Source of the DNA: CAYRNR01 sp964425605
GTDB taxonomy: Bacteria; Myxococcota_A; UBA796; UBA9615; CAYRNR01
Length of the DNA stretch: 64,000 bases
Direction of reading: 5' to 3'
Assembly: GCA_964425605.1 (NCBI GenBank)
Contig: CAYRNR010000015.1
Coordinates: 17,377 to 81,376, forward strand
Shown here: one piece after another, positions 8,331-16,753 of the stretch
Position numbering within the stretch: position 1 is the first letter of the stretch
How the letters are laid out: each line of letters begins with the position of its first letter
The notes under the pieces: generated by a model
Databases searched by the model: none
What the model saw: the letters and a program-made list of their open reading frames with translations, nothing else
Told to the model about the DNA's origin: nothing
Translations under genes and position numbers: made by a program

Positions 8331-8882
8331 GTGAACGAACGCGTGGTCATGGATCATCTGGCGGTGCGGCGGGCCATTCGCCGCGTGGCCAGCGAGATCG
8401 CCGAGCAGGCACGCGGGGCGGGTGATCTCGCCCTGGTCGGCATCCACACCGGCGGCGTGCCCGTGTGCAAACGGCTGGGCAAGGCGCTGGCCGATCAGGA
8501 GGGGGTGGACCCGCCCATCGGCGAGATGGACATCACCCTGTACCGGGACGACATCTACACCGGGCTGGAGCGGCCCGAGGTGGGCACCACGCGGCTGCCG
8601 TTCGACGTGAACGGATCGCGCATCGTGCTGGTGGACGACGTCCTGTTCACTGGCCGCACCGTGCGGGCAGCCCTGGATCAGCTGTGGGACTTCGGCCGGC
8701 CGCGGAGCATCTGGCTCGCCGTGCTGGTGGACCGCGGCCACCGGGAGCTGCCCATCGCGGCCAAGTACGTGGGCCGAAGGGTGGATACGGAGATGGTCGA
8801 CACCGTCGAGGTGGTCGTGGGCGGTGATGGCCCCGCGTCGACCGACCGGGTCGTCCTCAGGCGCGGGGGGCAGGCACGATGA
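8331..8882 (+). CDS. pyrR: PyrR: pyr operon regulator / uracil phosphoribosyltransferase
   Basis: This 183-residue protein is read from GTG 8331, which has GGGAGG just upstream and gives the usual MNERVVMDHLAVRRAI start; GTG 8304 would add nine unusual residues. It carries the PRPP-binding signature VLVDDVLFTGRTVRAAL, the LVGIHTGGVPVCKRL loop and DITLYRDDI, all PyrR hallmarks. In Bacillus the protein binds pyr mRNA leaders in response to UMP and also has uracil phosphoribosyltransferase activity. It is first in a pyrR-pyrB-pyrC operon, with a 4-base ATGA overlap to pyrB. Confidence 0.92.
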   Translation: MNERVVMDHLAVRRAIRRVASEIAEQARGAGDLALVGIHTGGVPVCKRLGKALADQEGVDPPIGEMDITLYRDDIYTGLERPEVGTTRLPFDVNGSRIVLVDDVLFTGRTVRAALDQLWDFGRPRSIWLAVLVDRGHRELPIAAKYVGRRVDTEMVDTVEVVVGGDGPASTDRVVLRRGGQAR

Positions 8883-9865
8883 ACGTACCGCTCAATCCCG
8901 TGCCCGTGACCGAGGGCGGCTTCCAGCGCAAGGACCTGCTGGGCATGGCCGATCTGACCCGCGAGGAGATCCTGTACCTGCTGCACACGGCCGTGCGGTT
9001 CAAGGAGATCAGCGAGCGGGAGATCAAGAAGGTGCCGACCCTGCGGGGTCGCTCGGTGGTGCACCTGTTCATGGAGCCCTCCACCCGCACCAAGACCAGC
9101 TTCGACGTGGCCGCCAAGCGGCTCAGCGCCGACACCTTTGCCGTCGGCGGCTCCTCCTCGGCCACGTCCAAGGGGGAGACGCTCATCGACACGGCGCGGA
9201 ACATCGAGGCCATGCGGCCGGACATCCTGGTGATCCGGCACCGCCACCCCGGCTCCGCCAAGCTGCTGGCGGACCTGCTCGACTGCTCGGTGATCAACGC
9301 CGGCGACGGCTCTCACGAGCACCCGACCCAGGCCCTGCTCGACATGATGACCATCCGCGAGCGGCTCGGCTCCCTGGAGGGGCGGACCGTCACCATCGTC
9401 GGTGACATCACCCACTCCCGCGTGGTCCGGTCGGACATCCACGGGCTGCGCAAGCTCGGCGCGACGGTCCGCGTGTGTGGCCCGCCGACCATGATGCCGC
9501 CCGGTGTGGAGAAGCTCGGCTGCGAGCCGTTCGAGGACCTGCGCGCCGCCATCGACGGCGTGGACGTGGTCATGATGCTGCGCATCCAGATGGAGCGCAT
9601 GGGCCGCCGGGGCCAGCTGTTCCCCTCGGAGCGCGAGTACGCCAACCGCTGGGGCCTCAACCTGCAGACCATGAAGTACGCCCGCGAGGACGTGCTGGTG
9701 ATGCATCCCGGCCCCATCAACCGTGGCGTGGAGATGTCCCACGAGGTGGCGGACGGGCCGTGGTCGATCATCCTCGAGCAGGTGACCAACGGCGTGGCGG
9801 TGCGCATGGCAGTGATGTACCTGCTGGCACCGCAGGGAGGCCGACGTGGCGCAGACCATCATTGA
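8879..9865 (+). CDS. pyrB: Aspartate carbamoyltransferase catalytic subunit
   Basis: A 328-residue enzyme that condenses carbamoyl phosphate and aspartate in pyrimidine synthesis. The carbamoyl phosphate site MEPSTRTKTSF is present, with HPTQALLD, GDITHSRVVRSD and the C-terminal HPGPINRGVEM typical of PyrB. The start ATG overlaps the pyrR stop. The gene ends 20 bases inside pyrC. No regulatory subunit gene (pyrI) is present, in line with the PyrB/PyrC class in which ATCase can associate with dihydroorotase (family knowledge, not shown here). Confidence 0.95.
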   Translation: MNVPLNPVPVTEGGFQRKDLLGMADLTREEILYLLHTAVRFKEISEREIKKVPTLRGRSVVHLFMEPSTRTKTSFDVAAKRLSADTFAVGGSSSATSKGETLIDTARNIEAMRPDILVIRHRHPGSAKLLADLLDCSVINAGDGSHEHPTQALLDMMTIRERLGSLEGRTVTIVGDITHSRVVRSDIHGLRKLGATVRVCGPPTMMPPGVEKLGCEPFEDLRAAIDGVDVVMMLRIQMERMGRRGQLFPSEREYANRWGLNLQTMKYAREDVLVMHPGPINRGVEMSHEVADGPWSIILEQVTNGVAVRMAVMYLLAPQGGRRGADHH

Positions 9866-11126
9866 AGGCGGGCGTCTCCTGGATCCGGCCAGCGGGCTGG
9901 ACGGGGTGGGCAGCGTGCTGGTGGCCGCGGACGGCTCCATCGCGGCCGCGGGACCGGACGTCGCCGCACCCGACGGCGCGACGGTCATCGACGCCAGCGG
10001 GCTGACCGTCCTGCCCGGCTTCGTGGACCTGCACGTCCACCTGCGGGAACCGGGCGAGGAGTACAAGGAGACCATCGCCACGGGCATGGCCGCGGCAGCG
10101 GCGGGCGGATTCACCACCGTGTGCTGCATGCCCAACACCCAGCCGGCCATCGACACCGCGCCCATCATCCGCGACATCCTCGACAAGGGGCGGCTCGCAG
10201 AAAGCGGGCGCGTCCGGCCGGTGGCCGCCCTGTCCAAGGGGCGCCACGGCAAGGAACTCTCGGAGATGGGCGACCTCGTGGACGCGGGCGCCGTGGCATT
10301 CTCGGACGACGGCAGCGCCGTGTCCGACGCGCGGCTCATGCGCCACGCCCTGGAGTACAGCCGCTACCTCGGCGTGCCCATCTCGGTGCACGAGGAGGAC
10401 CCCGACCTGGTGGAGGGCGGGGTCATGCACGAGGGCGCCGTGAGCACGGAGCTGGGGCTGCGTGGCCGGCCGCGGACCTCCGAGGACGTGATGGTGGCCC
10501 GGGACATCCTCCTGGCGGAGTCCACCGGCGGCCACCTCCACGTGGGCCACGTCTCCTCGGCGGGCACCGTGGAGTTGATCCGCCGCGCCCGCGCCCGCGG
10601 CGTGCGGGTCACCGCCGAGGTCACGCCCCACCACCTGGTGCTGCAGCACGAGGCGTTGAGGGGGTACGACACGCACCTCAAGGTCAACCCGCCCATCCGC
10701 TCCGAGGAGGACCGCCTGGCCCTCGTCGAGGGCCTCGTGGACGGCACCATCGACTGCGTCGCCACGGACCACGCGCCCCACTCCCTGGTGGAGAAGGCCG
10801 TGGAGTTCGATCTGGCCGCGCCGGGCATGGTGGGGCTGGAGACGGCCCTTGGGCTGATGCTCAAGCTGGTGGACGAGGGGCACCTGACCCTGGAGCGGGT
10901 GGTGGAGGCCCTGACCAGCTCCCCTGCGGAGTGCTTCGGCCTGGACGCGGGCTCCCTCGCCATCGGCCGTCCCGCCGATCTGGTCCTGGTGGACCTCGAG
11001 GCCAAGGTCACGGTGGACCCCAGGCAGTTCCAGTCGCGCTCCCGCAACACCCCATTCGGTGGTTGGGAGCTCCCCGGACGCATCGCGCGGACCCTGGTGG
11101 GTGGCCGAACGGTGTACGAGGCCTGA
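9846..11126 (+). CDS. pyrC: Dihydroorotase
   Basis: A 426-residue amidohydrolase from a GTG inside the end of pyrB. Zinc ligands are visible in GFVDLHVHLREPG, the later HVGHVSSAG histidine, and the catalytic aspartate in VATDHAPHS. The LREPG motif and length place it in the long (class I) dihydroorotase family rather than the short E. coli type. It converts carbamoyl aspartate to dihydroorotate. All metal-binding residues I can check are intact, so it is expected to be active rather than a pyrC' homolog that only supports PyrB. Confidence 0.93.
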   Translation: MAQTIIEGGRLLDPASGLDGVGSVLVAADGSIAAAGPDVAAPDGATVIDASGLTVLPGFVDLHVHLREPGEEYKETIATGMAAAAAGGFTTVCCMPNTQPAIDTAPIIRDILDKGRLAESGRVRPVAALSKGRHGKELSEMGDLVDAGAVAFSDDGSAVSDARLMRHALEYSRYLGVPISVHEEDPDLVEGGVMHEGAVSTELGLRGRPRTSEDVMVARDILLAESTGGHLHVGHVSSAGTVELIRRARARGVRVTAEVTPHHLVLQHEALRGYDTHLKVNPPIRSEEDRLALVEGLVDGTIDCVATDHAPHSLVEKAVEFDLAAPGMVGLETALGLMLKLVDEGHLTLERVVEALTSSPAECFGLDAGSLAIGRPADLVLVDLEAKVTVDPRQFQSRSRNTPFGGWELPGRIARTLVGGRTVYEA

Positions 11127-11153
11127 TTCCGCTCCCCGGTCTCCGAAATCCGC

Positions 11154-11182
11154 TTGATCCCCACGGGGGTCGCGGATATCCT
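11154..11182 (+). promoter_or_regulatory. Putative promoter of greA-recG
   Basis: TTGATC (11154-11159), a 17-bp spacer and TATCCT (11177-11182) lie about 57 bp before the greA ATG. Confidence 0.45.
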
Positions 11183-11238
11183 CCTCGCCCGCATTCGACC
11201 GATCCTGGATGCGATCCGCGCCGAGGAGAGCCCCGAGC

Positions 11239-11715
11239 ATGAGCAACCGAGTACCCATGACCCCTGCGGGGGCGACCAAGCTCCGCGCCGAGCTGCGAAA
11301 CCTCAAGGGGCCCGAGCGCCTGGCGAACATCCAGGACATCGAGCGCGCCCGGGCGCACGGGGACATCAGCGAGAACGCCGAGTTCGAGGCGGCCAAGGAC
11401 CGCCAGGGCCACATCGAGGGCCGCATCATGGAGCTCGAGGGCAAGCTGGCCAACGCCGACATCATCGATCCAGCGCGCCTCTCCGGTTCCCGCATCGTCT
11501 TCGGCGCCACGGTCACGGTCGAGGACCTCGATACGGGCGACGAGGCCGAGTACCAGATCGTCGGGGAGGACGAGTCCGACGTCTCCGCCGGAAAGATCTC
11601 GGTCCACTCCCCGGTGGCGCGCGGTCTCATCGGCAAGGAGGAGGGGGACACGGCCGAGGTGCACACGCCGCGCGGCGTCCGCGAGCTGGACATCCTGTCG
11701 GTCGAGTTCAAGTAG
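11239..11715 (+). CDS. greA: Transcription elongation factor GreA
   Basis: A 158-residue protein, exactly the E. coli length, when started at ATG 11239 (MSNRVPMTPAGATKLRAELR). GAGGAG lies about 10 bases upstream. The N-terminal coiled coil carries the acidic tip ARAHGDISENAEFEAAKDRQ, which contacts the polymerase active site to trigger transcript cleavage; the C-terminal FKBP-like domain ends in ARGLIGKEEGDTAEV. It lies five bases before recG and is probably co-transcribed. Confidence 0.96.
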   Translation: MSNRVPMTPAGATKLRAELRNLKGPERLANIQDIERARAHGDISENAEFEAAKDRQGHIEGRIMELEGKLANADIIDPARLSGSRIVFGATVTVEDLDTGDEAEYQIVGEDESDVSAGKISVHSPVARGLIGKEEGDTAEVHTPRGVRELDILSVEFK

Positions 11716-11720
11716 GCCCC

Positions 11721-13790
11721 ATGGGCCGCGCAAAGAGCCCCCCCGATCCCACCGATCCCGTCACCGCCGTCCCCGGCCTGGGACCAGCCGCCGCTCGAAG
11801 CCTCGCCCGCCTGTCCATCGACCGGGTCGAGGACCTGATCTTCCACGTCCCGCGCGCCTACCGCGATCGCCGCGTGATCACCCCCGTCGCAGAGCTCGAA
11901 CCGGACTCGGAGGCCGTGATCGAGGGGACGGTCGTCGCCTCGCGGTCGCGGCGGGGTCGCCGGGCGCGCATCCTCGAGGTGGTGGTGGACGACGGCACCG
12001 GACGCTGCACCTGTGTGTGGTTCCGCGCGCCGGTGTACCTGATGGACCGCTTCGCCCGCGGCAAGGTCGTGAAGCTCGCCGGCACCCTGGAGCCGGGCAA
12101 GCGGGTCCCGACGTTCTATCACCCCGAGATCGTGGATGGCGACGGCGGGGTCGTCCCCGTCTACGGCACGACCGAGGGGGTGAGCACCCGCCGCATGGCC
12201 ACCTGGGTCGGCAAGGCGCTGGACGCAGCCCTGGACACGGTGGTGGACCGGGTGCCGGCGACGGTGCGCGAACGCGCCGGTCTGATGCGGCTCACCGACG
12301 CCGTCGCAGCGCTCCATCGCCCCGCGGAAGACGTGGACCTCGCGCCCCTGGTGGAGGGCACGAGCGAGGCCCACCGGGCGATGCTCTTCCAGGATCTGTT
12401 CGGCATCCAGCTCGCCCTCGCCATCCGCCGGCGGTCCATCCGCAGCGCGCCCGCGGTCAGCACGTCCAGCTCACGCGCCCTCATCGACAGGGCCATCGCG
12501 TCGCTGCCCTTCGTGCTCACCGGCGCCCAGCAACGCGCCGTCGAGGAGATCCGAGACGACCTGCTCGACGGCAAGCCCGCCTGCCGCCTCCTCCAGGGAG
12601 ACGTGGGCTCGGGCAAGACCGTCGTGGCCATGCTCGCGGCCCTGCCTGTGCTCGAGGCCGGGCACCAGGTCGCGATGATGGTCCCCACGGAGATCCTCGC
12701 CGACCAGCACATGCGGGAGGCCGACAAGCTCCTGGGGCCGCTGGGGTACTCCTCGATCTACCTCGGCGGGTCCCTGCGCGCCCGCCCCAGGCGGGACGCC
12801 CTCGAGCGCATCGAGACCGGCACGGCTCAGGTGGTCGTCGGCACCCAGGCGCTGTTCCAGCCGGAGGTGGCCTTCGCCGACCTCGGCCTGGTCGTCGTGG
12901 ACGAGCAGCACCGCTTCGGCGTCGAGCAGCGCTCCGATCTCGCGACCAAGGGGGCATTCCCCCACGTCCTCGCCATGAGCGCCACCCCCATCCCCCGCTC
13001 CCTCGCCATGGCCCTGTACGGCGACCTCGACCTGTCCGTGATCGACGAGCTCCCGCCGCGCGGCGAGATCCTCTCCGAGCTCGTCGAGGAGACCGACCGC
13101 GACCGCGTCTACGCCGAGGTCCGCGCCGCCGTCGGCCGCGGCGAGCGCGTCTTCGTCGTCCACCCCCTGGTGGAGTCCAGCGACAAGCTCGACGACGTCC
13201 GCGACGCCGTGTCCATGTCCACAGCCCTGGCCGAGGGGCCCCTCCGCGGCCTTGACGTCGGCCTCCTCCACGGCCGGATGGATCCCTTCGAGAAGGAGGA
13301 GATCGTCGATCGATTCCGCAGCGGCGCCATCCAGGTCCTCGCCACCACCACCGTCGTCGAGGTCGGCATCGACGTCCCCGAGGCCACCGTGATGGTCATC
13401 GAGAACGCCGACCGCTTCGGCCTCGCCCAGCTCCACCAGCTCCGCGGCCGCATCGGCCGCAGCACCCGCACCGGCCGCTGCTACCTCTTCTGCCAGCGCG
13501 GCACCTCCCACCAACGCCTCCGCATCCTCGCCGGCACCCGCGATGGCTTCGCCATCGCCGAGGCCGATCTCGCCCACCGCGGCCCCGGCGACCTCATGGG
13601 CAAGCTCCAGGCCGGCCGCCCCGGCTACACCATCCCCACCACCCGCCGCTTCAGCCAGATCCTCGCCGAGGCCAAGCGCGAGGCCCACGCGCTGGTGGGC
13701 CAGGACGGGTTCGAGGGGGATCCGGAGTATGCGGAGCTGAGGGAGCTGGTGAAGCGGAAGTGGGGGGCGAGCTTCAGGTTGCGGGCGTAG
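11721..13790 (+). CDS. recG: ATP-dependent DNA helicase RecG
   Basis: A 689-residue helicase (E. coli RecG is 693). I started at ATG 11721; longer in-frame starts run through greA in another frame. The N-terminal wedge/OB domain (VIEGTVVASRSRRGRR, CTCVWF) is followed by Walker A GDVGSGKT, the RecG-type motif II VDEQHRFGVEQR, SATPIPRSLAMALYGDLD, and motif VI region NADRFGLAQLHQLRGRIGRS. RecG reverses stalled replication forks and migrates Holliday junctions. Codon use becomes strongly C-rich in the last 600 bp, but the reading frame is intact. Confidence 0.95.
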   Translation: MGRAKSPPDPTDPVTAVPGLGPAAARSLARLSIDRVEDLIFHVPRAYRDRRVITPVAELEPDSEAVIEGTVVASRSRRGRRARILEVVVDDGTGRCTCVWFRAPVYLMDRFARGKVVKLAGTLEPGKRVPTFYHPEIVDGDGGVVPVYGTTEGVSTRRMATWVGKALDAALDTVVDRVPATVRERAGLMRLTDAVAALHRPAEDVDLAPLVEGTSEAHRAMLFQDLFGIQLALAIRRRSIRSAPAVSTSSSRALIDRAIASLPFVLTGAQQRAVEEIRDDLLDGKPACRLLQGDVGSGKTVVAMLAALPVLEAGHQVAMMVPTEILADQHMREADKLLGPLGYSSIYLGGSLRARPRRDALERIETGTAQVVVGTQALFQPEVAFADLGLVVVDEQHRFGVEQRSDLATKGAFPHVLAMSATPIPRSLAMALYGDLDLSVIDELPPRGEILSELVEETDRDRVYAEVRAAVGRGERVFVVHPLVESSDKLDDVRDAVSMSTALAEGPLRGLDVGLLHGRMDPFEKEEIVDRFRSGAIQVLATTTVVEVGIDVPEATVMVIENADRFGLAQLHQLRGRIGRSTRTGRCYLFCQRGTSHQRLRILAGTRDGFAIAEADLAHRGPGDLMGKLQAGRPGYTIPTTRRFSQILAEAKREAHALVGQDGFEGDPEYAELRELVKRKWGASFRLRA

Positions 13791-13803
13791 GGACGAGGGG
13801 AGC

Positions 13804-13839
13804 GGGCACGGGCACGGGCACGGGCACGGGCACGGGCAG
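13804..13839. repeat. GGGCAC hexanucleotide tandem repeat (intergenic)
   Basis: Five perfect GGGCAC units followed by one GGGCAG lie in the 64-bp gap between the convergent ends of recG and the FG-GAP lipoprotein. The same repeat recurs in frame inside mtaB at 55908-55955, also ending in GGGCAGGGG. Confidence 0.95.
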
Positions 13840-13854
13840 GGGGTAGGAAAGCTG

Positions 13855-15180
13855 CTAGTGCAGCTTTCCTGCGGTGATGTTGAACGTCATGTGGTCCTTG
13901 TCCAGCGGCAGGATCTCCTCCTTGTCGAAGCCGGTGCCGTTGTACTTGTAGCGGCGGACCATCCCGGGCAGGGGGGGGAGGCTGTCGGAGACGACGTAGA
14001 GCTCGTACTTGCCGTCGTTGTCGAGGTCGAGGACGTTGGTGGCGTGCTCGTACTCGTGGTTGTCGGAGTCCTTGTCGACGAGCTCGACCATCCAGCCGGC
14101 GTCGCTCTGGCGCAACATCCACACGCCGGTGGTCATCGTCGAGGCGACGAGCTCGAGGTTGCCGTCGCCGGTGAGGTCGCCGCCGATGAGGAAGCGGCAC
14201 TGCTCGTCGCGGAACGTGGCGATGTCCTCGTGGAGGATCTGGTCGCCGTCAAAGCGATAGCGGCGGATGACCAGGGGGTCCTCGACCGTGACGCCGGCCG
14301 CGGTCTTCTTGCGCTCGGGCTCGATGGCGGCGTAGAGGTCGGCGCGGCCGCGGCCCTCGAGGTCGGCCACGAGGATCTCCTTGACGTGGGCGCCGAGGAA
14401 GCTGTCGACCTCGAAGCGCTCGAACCCGGCGCCGGTCTTGCGGAAGCCGACGATGTGCCCGGGCTGGGGCGTGCCGTCGAGCACGTTGGGGGCCGAGGGG
14501 GTGACGAAGAACTCGGCTGCGCCGTCGCCGTCCACGTCGCCGATCTCCACCTCGTGGACGAAGGTCCGGTTCTCGGTCCGGTCCACCTCGTGGATGGTCC
14601 AGTCGCCGCCGTCGGCGGGGATCTCGGCCACGGCCACGACGCCCATGTCGTGGGTGGCGATGACCACGTCGTCGCGCCCGTCGCCGGTGACGTCGCCCAC
14701 CTCCACGTCGCGCAGGCGCTCCTGCTTGCCGCCGAAGGTCGGGGCCCAGTGGGTGGTGCCCTGCCATGCGCCGTCGACCTTCTTCCAGGTCTTGAGGCGC
14801 GCGCCGTTGGCGCCGATGGTCAGCAGGACCGGCTCGTCGAGCTGGAGCTCGAGGGCCTTGTGGAAGACGTTGGACTCCTCGTCCTCGAGGATCTCGGTGG
14901 TCCACTCCGCGCCCGTGCCGCGAAGCAGCGTCAGCTTGGCCGGGGCAGGTACCGGCTTGAGCTTGCCGGACTCGTCCGTCTCGTAGATGAAGCGCGCGTG
15001 CGCGAGGTACAGGGTATCGGTGTTGCCGGGCGCGGTCGTACCAGCGGCTTCGGTATCGGCCGCATGAGCGGGAGCCTCGGTGGTCTCGCCGCCTTCGGGG
15101 GTGTCCCCGTTGCAGCCTACGGCCAAGCCCACGGCTGCGGCCATCACGGTGATCATCGCCAGGTTGATCCAGGTTCGCAT
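13855..15180 (-). CDS. FG-GAP/VCBS-repeat lipoprotein
   Basis: A 441-residue exported protein. A signal peptide ends in a lipobox (VGLAVGCNG, Cys at about residue 23), then a low-complexity Thr/Ala/Glu linker. The rest is a beta-propeller of FG-GAP repeats with calcium-loop motifs DVTGDGRDD, DVDGDGAAE, DLTGDGNLE and DLDNDGKYE. Such proteins often bind ligands at the cell surface or periplasm; no enzymatic motif is seen. ATG 15180 has a good GAGGAGG site. It is divergent from the histidine kinase with only 43 bp between them, so their promoters must be short or overlap coding DNA. Confidence 0.8.
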   Translation of the reverse strand: MRTWINLAMITVMAAAVGLAVGCNGDTPEGGETTEAPAHAADTEAAGTTAPGNTDTLYLAHARFIYETDESGKLKPVPAPAKLTLLRGTGAEWTTEILEDEESNVFHKALELQLDEPVLLTIGANGARLKTWKKVDGAWQGTTHWAPTFGGKQERLRDVEVGDVTGDGRDDVVIATHDMGVVAVAEIPADGGDWTIHEVDRTENRTFVHEVEIGDVDGDGAAEFFVTPSAPNVLDGTPQPGHIVGFRKTGAGFERFEVDSFLGAHVKEILVADLEGRGRADLYAAIEPERKKTAAGVTVEDPLVIRRYRFDGDQILHEDIATFRDEQCRFLIGGDLTGDGNLELVASTMTTGVWMLRQSDAGWMVELVDKDSDNHEYEHATNVLDLDNDGKYELYVVSDSLPPLPGMVRRYKYNGTGFDKEEILPLDKDHMTFNITAGKLH

Positions 15181-15223
15181 CGTCCATCCTCCTCGATGAA
15201 GCTACGAAGGGTAACATGGTTCT

Positions 15224-16753
15224 GTGATGACGCCCCAACCCGAGGCCGACCGTCGCGCAGGGCTGTTTCGCAGCGTGGTGCTCAACCTCGCCGTGCTCGT
15301 CCTGGCGACGCTGTTGCTCAACGCGATCCTGGTGTGGAACCTCGGCTCCAAGGACCGCTGGCAGCAGCGGGAGTGGCTCGCGGTCCAGACCGCGACGCTG
15401 GTGGCCGAGCAGACCGAGGGCATCCTGCTCCAGCGCGGCGGAGGCCTCGACGAGGAGGCGGTCGCGCCGATCACGGCGATGGTGGAGGACCTGCACGAGG
15501 GCGAACTCGCGCCCACCACCGTGACCGTGGTGGGGACGTCCCTGCAGGAGATCGCGCGGGCCGGGGAGGCTCCGGTGGACGCCATCTCGCCGGCCGATCT
15601 CCGTGAGGCCGTGGCCACGGAGCACGTCGTCACCGGCGTGGAGAGCTCCCATGCGTCGTTCTGGGGGCCGCGCCACGTGTACGCCTCGGTGCCGATCAAG
15701 GTGGGCGCGCGCAAGGTGGGCGGCGTCCGGGTGACCTACGCCGTGGGCAGCAGCAGCACGTGGCTGCTGGACTGGAAGCTCGCGGTGTTCGTGGCCTACA
15801 TCGCCGTGGCGATCGGGGTGGTGACGCTGTTCGGCACGGCCATCTTCCGCAACCGTATCCTGCACCCAATCCGGGTGCTGGTCGTTGGAACACGCAAGGT
15901 GGCCGAGGGCATGTTCAGCGTGCGCGTGCCCGAGGACGAGCCGACGGAGATCGGCGATCTGGCCGTCTCGTTCAACCTCATGGCCGAGGAGCTGGGACGG
16001 TACCAGTCGCGATCCGAGGAGCAGGTCGGGGAGCTGCAGCACATCAACGAGTTGCTGGAGCGCACGCGCGACGAGCTCGCATTCCAGGCCCGGATGGCGG
16101 GCGTGGGCCGACTGGCCGCAGGCGTGGCGCACGAGATCGGCAATCCCCTCGCCGCGGTGATCGGGATGGTGGAGCTGCTGTCCGAGGACGAGGACGCGGA
16201 CGTCGAGACCCGCTCGGACCTCCTGCGGCGCATCGGCGACGAGCTGCAGCGGGTCCACGCCACGGTCAGGGACCTGCTGGACTACGCTCGGCCGGCCGAG
16301 GGGGATCTGGAGCCGGTGGATCTGGGCGCCGTCATCCAGTCCGCCAGGGAGATGGTGTCGATGCAGAAGGAGTTCGAGGGCGTCGAGGTGGTGGTGGAGA
16401 CCCCCGAGGATCTGCCCCCCGCCCACGCGGAACCCTCTCGCCTCAGGCAGGTGCTGATCAACCTGCTGCTGAATGCCCGCGACGCCGTGGCCGGCGAGGG
16501 GCGCGTCGTGATCACCGCCCGCCAGTCCGACGGTCGTTGCTTCGTCGAGGTGGCGGACGACGGCCCCGGCGTGGCCGCCGAACTCGAGGACTCCATCTTC
16601 GATCCCTTCTTCACCACCAAGGAGCCCGGTGAGGGCACCGGCCTCGGCCTCTCCGTGAGCCTCCAGATCGTCGAGGGGTTCGGGGGGCGCCTGCGCTACC
16701 GTAGGGCCAGCGGCGGCGGCGCGTCGTTCACCGTGGACCTGCCGGCCGCGTGA
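15224..16753 (+). CDS. Membrane sensor histidine kinase
   Basis: About 509 residues. One membrane segment near residues 18-37 (LNLAVLVLATLLLNAILVW) and another around 186-210 flank a periplasmic sensor domain, followed by a HAMP region with RNRILHPIRVLVVGTRKVAEG and a coiled coil. The H-box VAHEIGNPLAAVIG has the phospho-acceptor His at about residue 303; N-box NLLLNARDAV, VADDGPGV, DPFFTTKEPGEGTGLGLSV complete the ATPase domain. No response regulator is adjacent; the kinase instead starts a long VWA/MoxR operon through a GTGA overlap. An ATG three bases in is an equally good start. Confidence 0.9.
   Translation: MMTPQPEADRRAGLFRSVVLNLAVLVLATLLLNAILVWNLGSKDRWQQREWLAVQTATLVAEQTEGILLQRGGGLDEEAVAPITAMVEDLHEGELAPTTVTVVGTSLQEIARAGEAPVDAISPADLREAVATEHVVTGVESSHASFWGPRHVYASVPIKVGARKVGGVRVTYAVGSSSTWLLDWKLAVFVAYIAVAIGVVTLFGTAIFRNRILHPIRVLVVGTRKVAEGMFSVRVPEDEPTEIGDLAVSFNLMAEELGRYQSRSEEQVGELQHINELLERTRDELAFQARMAGVGRLAAGVAHEIGNPLAAVIGMVELLSEDEDADVETRSDLLRRIGDELQRVHATVRDLLDYARPAEGDLEPVDLGAVIQSAREMVSMQKEFEGVEVVVETPEDLPPAHAEPSRLRQVLINLLLNARDAVAGEGRVVITARQSDGRCFVEVADDGPGVAAELEDSIFDPFFTTKEPGEGTGLGLSVSLQIVEGFGGRLRYRRASGGGASFTVDLPAA

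Noticed and set aside
6915..8741. 608-residue minus-strand frame over ugd and pyrR
   Set aside because: Antisense shadow of two clearly assigned genes with no motif of its own.
9768..12374. 868-residue minus-strand frame over pyrC, greA and recG
   Set aside because: Shadow: low-complexity composition, no ribosome site, opposite three well-supported genes.
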